Of a stretch of DNA of 64,000 bases, positions 25,943 to 35,709 are shown piece after piece. The notes under the pieces are model-generated. The model was not told where the DNA came from. It searched no databases and saw only the letters and a list, made by a program, of their open reading frames with translations. How positions within the stretch are numbered: position 1 is the stretch's first letter; each line of letters begins with the position of its first letter. Both the position numbers and the translations under genes were made by a program. The stretch spans positions 434,001 through 498,000 of the forward strand of contig JACKJT010000003.1 in NCBI GenBank assembly GCA_020637795.1, given 5' to 3'. The stretch is from Hoeflea sp. GTDB taxonomy: Bacteria; Pseudomonadota; Alphaproteobacteria; Rhizobiales; Rhizobiaceae.

Positions 25943-28146
25943 CACAAGAGGGAACCGTGCCAGACGCCGGAACAAAGGTGCCTCGCCTTCCGGCAGAAGA
26001 AGCAGAAGCAATCGCTTCCGGAACGCATGGAAACCCTTTTTCCGTTCTTGGCGTCCAGGAATACCCGCAGGGATTTCTCGCCCGTGCATTCGTTCCCGGC
26101 GCCGATGATGTCCAGGCACTGACCCTTGATGGCCGGCCGGTGGGCCAGCTCCAGCCCGGCGCTGTGGCTGGCCTGTTCGAGGGACGTCTCGCCATCCATG
26201 AGCGTCAGCCATTGCGCTACGCCGCGACCAATTCCGTCGGCGCCTGGGAAATCGACGATCCCTATTCTTATGGCCCTGTTCTTGGCCCGATGGATGACTA
26301 TTTCATCGCCGAAGGCTCGCATCTACGGCTGTTCGACAAGATGGGGGCGCATCCGATCCGGCATGAAGGTTCGGACGGCGTGCATTTCGCGGTCTGGGCG
26401 CCGAATGCGCGCCGGGTGTCGGTGGTTGGCGATTTCAACGACTGGGATGGCCGCCGCCATGTCATGCGCCTGCGCGCCGATGTCGGGGTCTGGGAAATCT
26501 TTGCCCCCGGCGTGAAACCCGGTGCCGCCTACAAATATGAGATCATAGGTCCGAATGGCGAGAGACTGCCGCTCAAGGCCGATCCCTATGCGCGCCGCGC
26601 GGAACTGCGTCCGGCCACGGCCTCGATCGTGGCATCGAACCTCGACCACGACTGGGGCGACAGCGCTCACCGCGCGCACTGGGCCCAAGTCGACGCACGC
26701 CGCCAGCCCATGTCGATCTATGAGGTGCACCCGGGATCCTGGCGCAGGCAGACCGATGACTCTTTCCTGTCATGGGACCAGATGGCCGACGAACTGATCC
26801 CCTATTGCGTGGAAATGGGTTTCACCCACATCGAGTTCCTGCCGGTCTCCGAACACCCCTATGATCCCTCCTGGGGCTACCAGACGACCGGGCTCTATGC
26901 CCCTTCCGCAAGGTTCGGCGAGCCCGAAGGCTTTGCCCGCTTTATCGATGGCGCCCACCAGGTGGGTCTTGGCGTCATTCTCGACTGGGTGCCTGCGCAT
27001 TTTCCGACCGATGAGCACGGGCTTGCGCGGTTCGACGGCACCGCGTTGTACGAGCATGCCGATCCGCGCCAGGGATTTCACCCCGACTGGAACACTGCGA
27101 TCTACAATTTCGGCCGCCGGGAAGTGTCGGCGTTCCTCGTCAACAACGCGCTGTTCTGGGCCGAGACCTATCACGTCGACGGCCTCAGGGTGGATGCGGT
27201 CGCCTCGATGCTCTACCTCGACTATTCGCGCAAGGAAGGCGAGTGGATCCCGAACAAGGATGGCGGACGGGAAAACCTCGATGCGGTCGAGTTCCTCAAG
27301 CGCATGAACAAGGCGGTTTACGGAAACCATCCGGGCATCGTCACCATTGCGGAGGAGTCGACATCCTGGCCCAAGGTTTCCGCTCCGGTTCACGAGGGAG
27401 GCCTCGGCTTCGGCTTCAAGTGGAACATGGGCTTTATGCATGACACGCTGTCCTACATGCAGCGCGACCCGATCTACCGCAAGCACCACCATGCCGACAT
27501 GACCTTCGGCCTGCTCTACGCATTTTCCGAGAATTTCGTGCTGCCGATTTCCCACGATGAAGTGGTCCACGGCAAGGGCTCGATGCTCAACAAGATGGCC
27601 GGCGACGAGTGGCAGAAATTCGCCGGCCTCAGAGCCTACTACGGATTCATGTGGGGCTATCCGGGCAAGAAGCTGTTGTTCATGGGACAGGAATTCGCCC
27701 AGCGCGGCGAATGGAGCGAGACCCGTTCGCTCGACTGGGATCATCTCGATGATCCCCGCCACCACGGCATGCAGGACCTGGTGCGCGACCTCAACCGGCT
27801 TTACGCGAAAACACCCGCGCTCCACGCACGCGATTGCGAGCCGGAAGGCTTCGAGTGGCTTGTCGCCGATGACGCGGCGAACTCGGTCTTTGCCTGGGTC
27901 CGCCGTTCGCCCGGAGACAACCCGGTCGTCATAGTCTCGAACTTCACGCCCAATGTGCTGACAGGCTACCGGGTTCCCATGCCGCAAGACGGTGTCTGGC
28001 TTGAGATTTTCAATTCGGATTCCACTGTCTACGGTGGATCCGGCAAGGGCAACCTCGGTGAGGTGATGACGCGGATGGAGGGTGATCGCGTCATCGCTGA
28101 ACTTACGTTGCCGCCTTTGGCGACAATGATGTTCACGCCCGCATGA
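25939..28146 (+). CDS. glgB: 1,4-alpha-glucan branching enzyme
   Basis: This 735-residue GH13 enzyme makes alpha-1,6 branches in glycogen. An N-terminal N1 module comes first, then a CBM48 domain (FAVWAPNARRVSVVGDFNDWDG). The catalytic barrel follows with DWVPAHFP, GLRVDAVASMLYLDYSR (nucleophile Asp), IAEEST (acid Glu) and ISHDEVVHGKGS (third carboxylate and His). The length matches long-form proteobacterial GlgB. The start at 25939 overlaps the glgP stop by four bases, with GGAAAG about 9 bases upstream, so translation is probably coupled. Confidence 0.95.
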   Translation: MTQEGTVPDAGTKVPRLPAEEAEAIASGTHGNPFSVLGVQEYPQGFLARAFVPGADDVQALTLDGRPVGQLQPGAVAGLFEGRLAIHERQPLRYAATNSVGAWEIDDPYSYGPVLGPMDDYFIAEGSHLRLFDKMGAHPIRHEGSDGVHFAVWAPNARRVSVVGDFNDWDGRRHVMRLRADVGVWEIFAPGVKPGAAYKYEIIGPNGERLPLKADPYARRAELRPATASIVASNLDHDWGDSAHRAHWAQVDARRQPMSIYEVHPGSWRRQTDDSFLSWDQMADELIPYCVEMGFTHIEFLPVSEHPYDPSWGYQTTGLYAPSARFGEPEGFARFIDGAHQVGLGVILDWVPAHFPTDEHGLARFDGTALYEHADPRQGFHPDWNTAIYNFGRREVSAFLVNNALFWAETYHVDGLRVDAVASMLYLDYSRKEGEWIPNKDGGRENLDAVEFLKRMNKAVYGNHPGIVTIAEESTSWPKVSAPVHEGGLGFGFKWNMGFMHDTLSYMQRDPIYRKHHHADMTFGLLYAFSENFVLPISHDEVVHGKGSMLNKMAGDEWQKFAGLRAYYGFMWGYPGKKLLFMGQEFAQRGEWSETRSLDWDHLDDPRHHGMQDLVRDLNRLYAKTPALHARDCEPEGFEWLVADDAANSVFAWVRRSPGDNPVVIVSNFTPNVLTGYRVPMPQDGVWLEIFNSDSTVYGGSGKGNLGEVMTRMEGDRVIAELTLPPLATMMFTPA

Positions 28147-28175
28147 ACGGGCCAAGGCTATAAGGGGAGGTTAGA

Positions 28176-29447
28176 ATGGAGCAGAAACGGGTTCAGCCGC
28201 TGGCGCGTGACGCCATGGCCTATGTCCTGGCAGGCGGCCGTGGAAGCCGCTTGATGGAACTAACCGACCGCCGCGCCAAGCCTGCGGTCTATTTCGGCGG
28301 CAAGACACGCATTATCGACTTTGCGCTTTCCAACGCGCTCAACTCCGGCATCCGCCGCATCGGCGTCGCCACCCAGTACAAGGCGCATTCGCTGATCCGG
28401 CATCTGCAGCGCGGCTGGAACTTTCTCCGGCCGGAACGGAACGAGAGTTTTGACATCCTTCCGGCCAGCCAGCGCGTTTCGGAAACCCAATGGTACGCCG
28501 GCACCGCCGATGCGGTGTTCCAGAACATCGATATCATCGAGGACTATGGACCCGAGTTCATGGTCATTCTGGCCGGTGATCACATCTACAAGATGGACTA
28601 TGAGTTGATGTTGCAGCAGCACGTCAACTCAGGTGCCGATGTCACCGTGGGCTGCCTTGAGGTGTCGCGCATGGAGGCCACAGGTTTCGGTGTCATGCAC
28701 ATCAACGACAGAGACGAGATCATAGACTTCGTTGAAAAGCCCGCTGATCCTCCAGCCATGCCGGACAAGCCGGACATGGCCCTGGCGTCAATGGGGATCT
28801 ACGTGTTCAACACGGACTTCCTGATGGACGAATTGCGACGCGACGCGGAGGCTCCCGGTTCAAGCCGTGATTTCGGCAAGGACATCATTCCCTACATCGT
28901 CGAAAACGGCAAAGCCGTGGCTCACAGGTTTGCCGATTCCTGCGTCCGTGAAACACCCGACAAGGAAGCTTACTGGCGGGACGTCGGCACCATCGATGCC
29001 TACTGGCAGGCGAATATCGATCTCACCGACATTCTGCCGGAACTCGACCTTTATGACCGCTCATGGCCAATCTGGACCTATGCGGAGATCCGGCCGCCGG
29101 CAAAGTTCGTGCACAATGAAGAGGGCCGACGCGGCATGGCATTGTCCTCGCTGGTGTCGGGAGACTGCATCATCTCCGGTTCTGAACTGCACCGCTCCCT
29201 GCTGTTTTCCGGCGTTCTGTGCCGGTCCTACTCAAGGCTGAACGAGGCTGTCGTCCTGCCCGAATGTGTGATCGGCCGCCATGCCAGCCTGTCCAAGGTG
29301 GTACTCGACCGGGGCGTCAAGATCCCGGCCGGCCTGGTGGTTGGTGAAGATCCGGAACTGGATGCAAGCCGCTTCCGCCGGACCGCGTCAGGCATCTGCC
29401 TGATCACCCAGGACATGCTCGACCGCGCGGGGTTGATCTACGAATGA
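28176..29447 (+). CDS. glgC: Glucose-1-phosphate adenylyltransferase (ADP-glucose pyrophosphorylase)
   Basis: This 423-residue enzyme makes ADP-glucose from ATP and glucose 1-phosphate, the committed and usually allosterically controlled step of glycogen synthesis. The nucleotidyltransferase signature YVLAGGRGSRLMELTDRRAKPA opens the protein, followed by FGGKTRIIDFALSN, WYAGTADAVFQN and the sugar-phosphate site IDFVEKP. A C-terminal left-handed beta-helix (ISGSELHRSLLFSGVLCRSYS) completes it. In Agrobacterium and Rhodobacter the enzyme responds to fructose 6-phosphate and pyruvate; this is family knowledge. It has its own good ribosome site (GGGGAGG) 29 bases after glgB, so it may be translated independently. 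Confidence 0.96.
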   Translation: MEQKRVQPLARDAMAYVLAGGRGSRLMELTDRRAKPAVYFGGKTRIIDFALSNALNSGIRRIGVATQYKAHSLIRHLQRGWNFLRPERNESFDILPASQRVSETQWYAGTADAVFQNIDIIEDYGPEFMVILAGDHIYKMDYELMLQQHVNSGADVTVGCLEVSRMEATGFGVMHINDRDEIIDFVEKPADPPAMPDKPDMALASMGIYVFNTDFLMDELRRDAEAPGSSRDFGKDIIPYIVENGKAVAHRFADSCVRETPDKEAYWRDVGTIDAYWQANIDLTDILPELDLYDRSWPIWTYAEIRPPAKFVHNEEGRRGMALSSLVSGDCIISGSELHRSLLFSGVLCRSYSRLNEAVVLPECVIGRHASLSKVVLDRGVKIPAGLVVGEDPELDASRFRRTASGICLITQDMLDRAGLIYE

Positions 29448-30892
29448 GGGTCCTTTCTGTCGCCTCGGAGGTGTATCCGCTGATCAAGACCGGCGGGCTG
29501 GCCGATGTCGCCGGCGCCCTGCCCGCGGCCCTGTCGACGCATGGCGTCGACATGCGGGTGCTGCTTCCAGGCTACCAGCAGGTCATGGCAAAGCTCCGCA
29601 ATCCCGAGCCCCTGGTCAGGTTCGACGACCTTCTTGGCGTCGGCGCCACGATTCTTGCGAGCACGATTGACGGCGTGGATTATCTGGTTCTTGACGCGCC
29701 CGATCTGTTCGACCGCGCGGGTGGTCCCTACACCGATGCCGCCAATGCCGACCATCCCGACAACTGGCTGCGGTTCGCGGCGCTGAGTCGCGCCGCAGCC
29801 AACATCGCCGAGGGCGCCATTGACGACTGGACGCCCGACATTGTCCATGCCCATGACTGGCAGGCAGGCCTGACGCCTGTCTACATGAAGCAGGGCAAGG
29901 CTGCGGCCACGCCGACGGTGATGACCATTCACAACATCGCCTTTCAAGGGCAGTTCGGACCCGACATTTTCCCCGAGCTCGGTCTGCCGCAGTCCGTATT
30001 CTCGGTGGATGGTGTCGAGTATTATGGCGATGTCAGCTTTCTCAAGGGCGGGCTGCAAATGGCGACCGCCATCACCACCGTCAGCCCGACCTATGCGCAG
30101 GAAATCCGCACACCCGATTTCGGCATGGGGCTGGACGGCTTGATCAACGCCCGCGCCGACAGCCTGCATGGCATCGTCAACGGCATTGATACCGAAGTGT
30201 GGGATCCGGCGACGGACAAGATGATCGCCGCAAACTACAGTCTCGCCAAACCAAAGAAACGTCAGGTCAACCGGAAGGCGCTCGCCGAATATTTCGGATT
30301 CGGGGACACCGACAAGCCGGTCTTCACCGTCATCAGTCGCCTGACCTGGCAGAAGGGCATCGACGTTCTGACCGACCTGGCCGACGACATTGTCGCCATG
30401 GGCGGGCGGCTGGCGGTGCTCGGATCCGGCGACAAGGCTCTCGAAAACGCTTTGCAGTCAGCCGCAGGACGGCATCCCGGCGATATAGGGCTGGTCATCG
30501 GCTACAATGAACCTCTGTCCCACCTGATGCAGGCTGGCGGCGATGTGATCCTCGTCCCGTCACGATTCGAGCCCTGTGGACTGACCCAGCTCTACGGGCT
30601 GCGCTATGGCAACGTCCCGGTGGTTGCGCGCACCGGCGGTCTTGCCGACACCATCATCGACGCCAACGAGGCTGCGAGCGCCGCCGAGGTGGCGACCGGG
30701 TTCCAGTTCTCGCCGGTCACGCACGATGCATTGCGTGAAGCCCTGCGCCGCGCCATCCGGGCCTTTGCCGAACCCAAGGTATGGGCTCAAATGCAGACGC
30801 AGGGAATGAAGGCCGACGTCTCCTGGGAGCGCAGCGCCCTGCGCTACGCGAGCCTCTATACCGAACTTCTCAATGCAAAGAGCGACACATGA
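29444..30892 (+). CDS. glgA: Glycogen synthase (ADP-glucose type)
   Basis: This 482-residue GT5 glycosyltransferase adds glucosyl units from ADP-glucose to growing alpha-1,4 chains. The N-terminal ADP-glucose motif KTGGLADVAGALP lies at residues 15-27. HAHDWQAGL, a VSPTYAQEI segment, SRLTWQKGIDVL and the C-terminal SRFEPCGLTQLYGLRYG catalytic region are all present. The length is typical for the bacterial family. The ATG overlaps the glgC stop by four bases and the stop overlaps pgm in the same way, indicating tight coupling in the operon. Confidence 0.96.
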   Translation: MRVLSVASEVYPLIKTGGLADVAGALPAALSTHGVDMRVLLPGYQQVMAKLRNPEPLVRFDDLLGVGATILASTIDGVDYLVLDAPDLFDRAGGPYTDAANADHPDNWLRFAALSRAAANIAEGAIDDWTPDIVHAHDWQAGLTPVYMKQGKAAATPTVMTIHNIAFQGQFGPDIFPELGLPQSVFSVDGVEYYGDVSFLKGGLQMATAITTVSPTYAQEIRTPDFGMGLDGLINARADSLHGIVNGIDTEVWDPATDKMIAANYSLAKPKKRQVNRKALAEYFGFGDTDKPVFTVISRLTWQKGIDVLTDLADDIVAMGGRLAVLGSGDKALENALQSAAGRHPGDIGLVIGYNEPLSHLMQAGGDVILVPSRFEPCGLTQLYGLRYGNVPVVARTGGLADTIIDANEAASAAEVATGFQFSPVTHDALREALRRAIRAFAEPKVWAQMQTQGMKADVSWERSALRYASLYTELLNAKSDT

Positions 30893-32517
30893 ACCGGACA
30901 GTATCCGTCACCCCCTTCCCTGATCAGAAACCCGGCACGTCCGGGCTCCGCAAGAAGGTACCGGTGTTCCAGCAGCCCGGATATTCGGAAGCCTTCATCC
31001 AGTCGATATTCGACAGCCTCGACGGATTTGAAGGTAAGTCGCTGGTCATCGGCGGCGACGGCCGGTTCTACAATCGCGAGGTCATCCAGACAGCCATTCG
31101 CATGGCGGCGGCCAACGGCTTCGGCCGCGTTCTGGTCGGCCAGGGCGGGATCCTGTCGACACCGGCGGCATCGCACCTGATCCGCAAGCGTCAGGCCTTT
31201 GGCGGACTGATCCTGTCGGCAAGCCACAACCCCGGAGGTCCGACCGAGGATTTCGGCATCAAGTACAACATTTCCAACGGTGGTCCCGCGCCCGAGAAGA
31301 TCACCGAGGCAATCTATGCCCGGTCCCAGGTGATCGATCACTACAAGATCGCCGATTTCGCCGATGTGGATCTCGACCGGATCGGGACCTTCGAAGCGGG
31401 CGGCATGACGATCGAGGTCGTTGATCCCGTCACCGACTACGCGGAACTGATGGAGACCCTGTTCGATTTCGACGCCATCCGCACGCTTGTCGCCGGCGGG
31501 TTCAGCGTTGCCTTCGATGCCATGCACGCGGTCACCGGCCCCTACGCAAGCGAGATCCTGGTCCGGCGTCTGGGCGTGGACCCGGCCCTGGTCTTCAACG
31601 CAACTCCCCTCGAGGATTTTGGCGGCCATCATCCCGATCCCAACCTTGTTCACGCCAAGGCGCTGTATGATCTCATGATGGGCCCCGATGCTCCCGATTT
31701 CGGCGCCGCATCGGATGGCGATGGCGACCGCAACCTGATCATCGGCCGGGGCGTATTCGTCACCCCCTCGGATTCGCTTGCGATGCTGGCTGCAAATGCC
31801 CACCTCGCACCAGGTTACAAGGCCGGACTGAAGGGTATCGCCCGTTCGATGCCGACCAGCGCCGCGGCCGACCGGGTTGCCGCGAAGCTCGGCGTCGAGA
31901 TGCACGAGACACCGACCGGCTGGAAGTTCTTCGGCAATCTGCTTGATGCCGGACGCTGCACCATCTGCGGCGAGGAAAGCGCCGGCACCGGCTCCGACCA
32001 TGTCCGCGAAAAGGATGGTCTCTGGGCGGTTCTGCTTTGGCTCAACATACTCGCCGTACGGCGCCAGAGCATGCTTGAAATCGTCCGCGATCATTGGGCC
32101 GAATATGGCCGGACCTATTATTCACGGCACGATTACGAGGCGATCGAGACCGATAGCGCCAACAAGCTGATGGCGGCCCTCGAGGCGAAGCTCGATCGGC
32201 TCGCCGGCCAGCAGGCCGGATCCCTGACAATCGAAAAGGCCGACAGCTTCACCTATCACGACCCGGTCGACGGCTCCGTCAGCCGAAATCAGGGGATCCG
32301 GATCTTCTTCCAGGGCGGATCGCGGCTGGTCTTCAGGCTTTCGGGAACAGGCACCTCCGGCGCGACACTGCGGATCTACATGGAGCGCTATGAGCCCGAC
32401 CCCGCCCGCCACGATCAGGACACGCAGGCTGCTCTGGCACCACTGATCGTTGCGGCGCAGGAACTCGCCGAAATATCCAGCCGAACCGGGCGCGATGCTC
32501 CGACCGTCATCACCTGA
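30889..32517 (+). CDS. pgm: Phosphoglucomutase
   Basis: This 542-residue alpha-D-phosphohexomutase interconverts glucose 1-phosphate and glucose 6-phosphate, linking glycogen turnover to central metabolism and surface-glycan precursors. The phosphoserine loop ILSASHNPGGP has the catalytic serine near residue 112. The metal loop ASDGDGDRN, the sugar-binding GEESAGTGSDH and the C-terminal phosphate-binding RLSGTGTSGATLR are present. The ATG at 30889 overlaps the glgA stop by four bases, and the N-terminus TSGLRKKV is the family's usual first motif. An upstream in-frame start inside glgA is rejected. Confidence 0.95.
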   Translation: MNRTVSVTPFPDQKPGTSGLRKKVPVFQQPGYSEAFIQSIFDSLDGFEGKSLVIGGDGRFYNREVIQTAIRMAAANGFGRVLVGQGGILSTPAASHLIRKRQAFGGLILSASHNPGGPTEDFGIKYNISNGGPAPEKITEAIYARSQVIDHYKIADFADVDLDRIGTFEAGGMTIEVVDPVTDYAELMETLFDFDAIRTLVAGGFSVAFDAMHAVTGPYASEILVRRLGVDPALVFNATPLEDFGGHHPDPNLVHAKALYDLMMGPDAPDFGAASDGDGDRNLIIGRGVFVTPSDSLAMLAANAHLAPGYKAGLKGIARSMPTSAAADRVAAKLGVEMHETPTGWKFFGNLLDAGRCTICGEESAGTGSDHVREKDGLWAVLLWLNILAVRRQSMLEIVRDHWAEYGRTYYSRHDYEAIETDSANKLMAALEAKLDRLAGQQAGSLTIEKADSFTYHDPVDGSVSRNQGIRIFFQGGSRLVFRLSGTGTSGATLRIYMERYEPDPARHDQDTQAALAPLIVAAQELAEISSRTGRDAPTVIT

Positions 32518-34496
32518 TGATCAGGCTTCGCGATTCCGGACTGCCCGGCAAACCCGGCGCTGAACTGGCGGCCAACGGCGCACGTTTTGTCGTGCGGGCA
32601 CCCGGAGCGTCTTCGGTCACGCTTTGCCTGTTTGACCAGTCGGATCGCGAGATCGCCCGCCATGACATGGCACCGGGCGACGGCGGAACATTCACCGCCT
32701 TTGTCGAGGGGCTGCAGGCCGGCGCCCGCTACGGCCTGCGCGCCGACGGTCCCTGGCAGCCCGAAGCGGGCCACCGCTTCGATTACTCAAAACTGCTCGT
32801 GGATCCCTACGCCACAAGGCTTGACCGGCCCTTCTCCTACGACCCCCGTCTGGCGGAATTCGGCGAAGATACCCGAAGTATCGTTCCGAAAGCGATCGTG
32901 GAGACGCCGCGGCCACCGCTCAATCCGGACCGTCCGCTGTTTCAATCCGGCGAACTGATCTACGAGATACCGGTTCGCGCCTTCACGATGCTTCACCCCG
33001 ACGTGCCCGAAGAGGACCGGGGAACAATCCGGGCGCTGGCGCATCCTTCGGTTGTCGATCATCTGAGCAAGCTTCATGTCAGCGCCGTCGAGTTGATGCC
33101 CATTGCCGCATGGATCGATGAGCGGCATCTGCCGCCGCTCGGGTTGACCAATGCCTGGGGCTACAATCCGGTGACCATGCTGGCGCTCGATCCACGTCTC
33201 GCTCCGGGCGGCATTGCCGATCTCCGCCACGCCGTCGAGGCCCTGCATGCAGCCGGCATCGGTGTCATTCTCGATGTCGTTTTCAACCACACCGGCGAAA
33301 GCGATGTTCACGGGCCGACCCTGTCGTTGCGCGGGCTGGGCAACGCTGCCTATTACCGCCATGACCAACATTCCCCAGGTACGCTTGTCAATGACACCGG
33401 CTGCGGCAACACGCTGGCCTGTGACCGGCCGGAGGTCCAGGAACTGGTCCTCACTGCGATGCGGCATTTCGTGACACAGGCCGGTATCGACGGGTTCCGC
33501 TTCGACCTGGCCCCGATCCTTGGCCGCGACGCGAATGGCTTTTCCTCCGAGGCCCAGCTGTTGCACCTCATAGTCGATGATCCCGTCCTGCATGACCGGG
33601 TGCTGATTGCCGAACCCTGGGACATCGGTCCGGGCGGCTATCAGCTTGGCAATTTCGGCCCGCCGTGGCTCGAGTGGAACGATCATGCACGCGATGACAT
33701 CCGCCGCTTCTGGCGTGGCGACAGCGCCATGACCGGCGCCCTGGCGACGCGGCTTTCCGGTTCCTCCGATATCTTCGCCAAAGGCGGCAGCACATGGACC
33801 CGCAGCGTCAACTTCGTTGCCGCGCATGACGGTTTTCCGCTGGGCGACCTTGTGTCCTTTGAGGAAAAGCACAACGAGGCAAACGGCGAGGACAACCGCG
33901 ATGGCCATGACGCCAATCATTCCTGGAACAACGGGATCGAAGGCCCAACCGGTGATCCGGCGATCCTGGCCGCGCGCGAAGCCGATGCCAGGGCTCTGAT
34001 CGCCACCCTGTTTGCCAGCCGCAGCACGATCCTCTTGACCGCCGGCGATGAATTCGGCCACAGCCAGCGCGGCAACAACAACGCCTACGCCCAGGACAAT
34101 GCGATCACCTGGCGCAATTGGAATGAGCTCAATCAGGCCAGGCTGGAATTCACGCGGGCCTGGGCTGCACTGAGAGCACAATCGCCGCTGTTGATGCGGC
34201 TGCACTTCATGAAGGACAGTGACGGTACGGATGTCCCCGACCAGGTGTCGTGGCTGACCACCGATGGGCATCCGATGCAACCCGCGGACTGGGAAGACCC
34301 GAACCGGGATGGGCTCATGATGGTGCTCGGACCCGAGGGTGAGCGCTTGACGATGGTGTTCAACCGCAGCCACCGGGAAATCCGGTGCATGTTTCCCGGC
34401 TCACCGGGCCTGTGGTTCCCCGCAAGCCCGCATGCCTCGATCGAGAAGGCGATTCCGCCCCGTTCGGTGGTTTGCTGGCGGGAAATGCCCGGCTGA
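32517..34496 (+). CDS. glgX: Glycogen debranching enzyme
   Basis: This 659-residue GH13 isoamylase-type enzyme hydrolyses alpha-1,6 branches, preferring short outer chains left by GlgP. It has an N-terminal CBM48-like domain (residues about 10-110), then the barrel with VVFNHTGE, GFRFDLAPILGRD (nucleophile Asp), LIAEPWDIGPGGYQLG (acid Glu) and NFVAAHDGF. The start codon shares one base with the pgm stop (TGATG at 32515-32519). It closes the operon; no strong terminator is seen in the 114 bases before the next gene. Confidence 0.93.
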   Translation: MIRLRDSGLPGKPGAELAANGARFVVRAPGASSVTLCLFDQSDREIARHDMAPGDGGTFTAFVEGLQAGARYGLRADGPWQPEAGHRFDYSKLLVDPYATRLDRPFSYDPRLAEFGEDTRSIVPKAIVETPRPPLNPDRPLFQSGELIYEIPVRAFTMLHPDVPEEDRGTIRALAHPSVVDHLSKLHVSAVELMPIAAWIDERHLPPLGLTNAWGYNPVTMLALDPRLAPGGIADLRHAVEALHAAGIGVILDVVFNHTGESDVHGPTLSLRGLGNAAYYRHDQHSPGTLVNDTGCGNTLACDRPEVQELVLTAMRHFVTQAGIDGFRFDLAPILGRDANGFSSEAQLLHLIVDDPVLHDRVLIAEPWDIGPGGYQLGNFGPPWLEWNDHARDDIRRFWRGDSAMTGALATRLSGSSDIFAKGGSTWTRSVNFVAAHDGFPLGDLVSFEEKHNEANGEDNRDGHDANHSWNNGIEGPTGDPAILAAREADARALIATLFASRSTILLTAGDEFGHSQRGNNNAYAQDNAITWRNWNELNQARLEFTRAWAALRAQSPLLMRLHFMKDSDGTDVPDQVSWLTTDGHPMQPADWEDPNRDGLMMVLGPEGERLTMVFNRSHREIRCMFPGSPGLWFPASPHASIEKAIPPRSVVCWREMPG

Positions 34497-34610
34497 CGAC
34501 CAAAGGCCTATGATTTCCGGTGAATTCTGATTTCATTAAGCTGATGCATCGATTGATGTATCACACTTTTGAGTGCAAAACCGGTACACGTCTGAACCTG
34601 GGAGATTTAC

Positions 34611-35093
34611 GTGCAGCGAGTGATTTCAATAACGGAGGTCAAGGATCTCGTCGGAACCGAACTCGGAGTGTCCGAGTGGATGGACGTGCCGCAATCGCGC
34701 ATCGACACATTCGCGGATGCCACGGACGACCACCAGTTCATTCACGTTGACCCGGTCCGTGCGGCGGAAACCCCCTTCGGTGGTACCATTGCACACGGCT
34801 TCCTGACGCTCTCGATGCTGTCGGCGATGCATTCGGAAGCGGTCCCCAGATTGAAGGAAACCAACTTCGGTATCAATTACGGCTTCAACAAGATCCGCTT
34901 CATGGCCCCCGTGCCCGTCAACGGCCGAATCCGCGGCCGGTTCTTCCTCAAGGAAGCAAGGCTTCGCGGTCCCGGCAGGATGATGACGACCTACGAGGTG
35001 ACGATCGAGATCGAAAACGTGAAGAAACCTGCCATGACGGCCACGTGGTTGACCATCATCCAGTTCGATCCAGAGGATTGGCCGCAGACATGA
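34611..35093 (+). CDS. MaoC-like (R)-hydratase family protein
   Basis: This 160-residue hot-dog-fold protein is of the MaoC/NodN type. The hydratase motif is visible: FADATDDHQFIHVDP with catalytic Asp and His, then PFGGTIAHGFLTLSM. Such enzymes hydrate 2-enoyl-CoA thioesters to (R)-3-hydroxyacyl-CoA, supplying polyhydroxyalkanoate or fatty-acid pathways. The actual substrate cannot be told. The start is GTG with GGGAG 10 bases upstream. It is a single gene, following glgX and convergent with the sarcosine oxidase operon. Confidence 0.88.
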   Translation: MQRVISITEVKDLVGTELGVSEWMDVPQSRIDTFADATDDHQFIHVDPVRAAETPFGGTIAHGFLTLSMLSAMHSEAVPRLKETNFGINYGFNKIRFMAPVPVNGRIRGRFFLKEARLRGPGRMMTTYEVTIEIENVKKPAMTATWLTIIQFDPEDWPQT

Positions 35094-35099
35094 GAGAGT

Positions 35100-35128
35100 G
35101 TCTGCAGGAGAGCTCTTCGCCTGCAGAC
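35100..35128. terminator. Hairpin between convergent maoC-like and soxG genes
   Basis: A 9-bp perfect stem GTCTGCAGG/CCTGCAGAC (35100-35108 with 35120-35128) has an 11-base loop. There is no T run on either side, so termination is only plausible. Confidence 0.4.
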
Positions 35129-35154
35129 CAGCCGGACAGGCCGGATATCCCCTG

Positions 35155-35709
35155 TTACGCCAGGCAATCCTTGGCGGCTTCCGACAGCATGCCGAAGGCA
35201 TAGTCCGAAAATGAGCGCCAGCATTCGACCCGGAACTCGTTTTCCGCGGTGCGAAGGATCACCACCTCGATTTTCCCCATCACAGTGCGGGTCACCGAAC
35301 CGACCGGAAATACCTTGTCGCTCAGGTTCTGCGGGCAGCCGCTTTGCACTGTGGCCCGGGCACCCTTGCCGCTGACCAGGATGGCCGTGTTGCGATGGGA
35401 TATGTCGACCGCGGAATGGAGCGCGGTCACCTTTTCGAGATCCGCCAGCGGATCGGCATTCGCGTCAATGATCAACCACTCGTCAGGACCAAGCCAAGCC
35501 ACCAGGCGTCCGTGATCATTGCGCGCGGATGCCTTCGGCGTCATCGGCAATTCAAGGCCGAGAGCTTTCGACAAGGCTTTTGCATCAGCCGGATCCGCGC
35601 GCAGTGAAACCCGGTTCGCGGGGGCCGCTGGCGTCAGGGCGACGCCGGCCGCGCCGCCGATGCGTCCGGCAAGCGGTTCGATACGGGTGGCGTGAGCGAT
35701 ATCAGCCAT
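35155..35709 (-). CDS. soxG: Sarcosine oxidase subunit gamma
   Basis: This 184-residue subunit belongs to heterotetrameric sarcosine oxidase. The family pattern shows as RVSLRADPADAKALSKALGLELP near residue 35, then WLGPDEWLIIDAN, a VDISHRNTAILVSGKGAR segment and the C-terminal EFRVECWRSFSDYAF. The fold resembles GcvT-type domains; it is structural and helps hold the tetramer. The start overlaps the soxA end by 8 bases, and it is the last gene of the operon, as is usual. Confidence 0.9.
   Translation of the reverse strand: MADIAHATRIEPLAGRIGGAAGVALTPAAPANRVSLRADPADAKALSKALGLELPMTPKASARNDHGRLVAWLGPDEWLIIDANADPLADLEKVTALHSAVDISHRNTAILVSGKGARATVQSGCPQNLSDKVFPVGSVTRTVMGKIEVVILRTAENEFRVECWRSFSDYAFGMLSEAAKDCLA

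Noticed and set aside
30781..30888. Longer pgm beginning inside glgA
   Set aside because: The extra 36 residues come from the shifted glgA sequence, and the ATG at 30889 overlaps the glgA stop in the same ATGA manner as the other operon genes.
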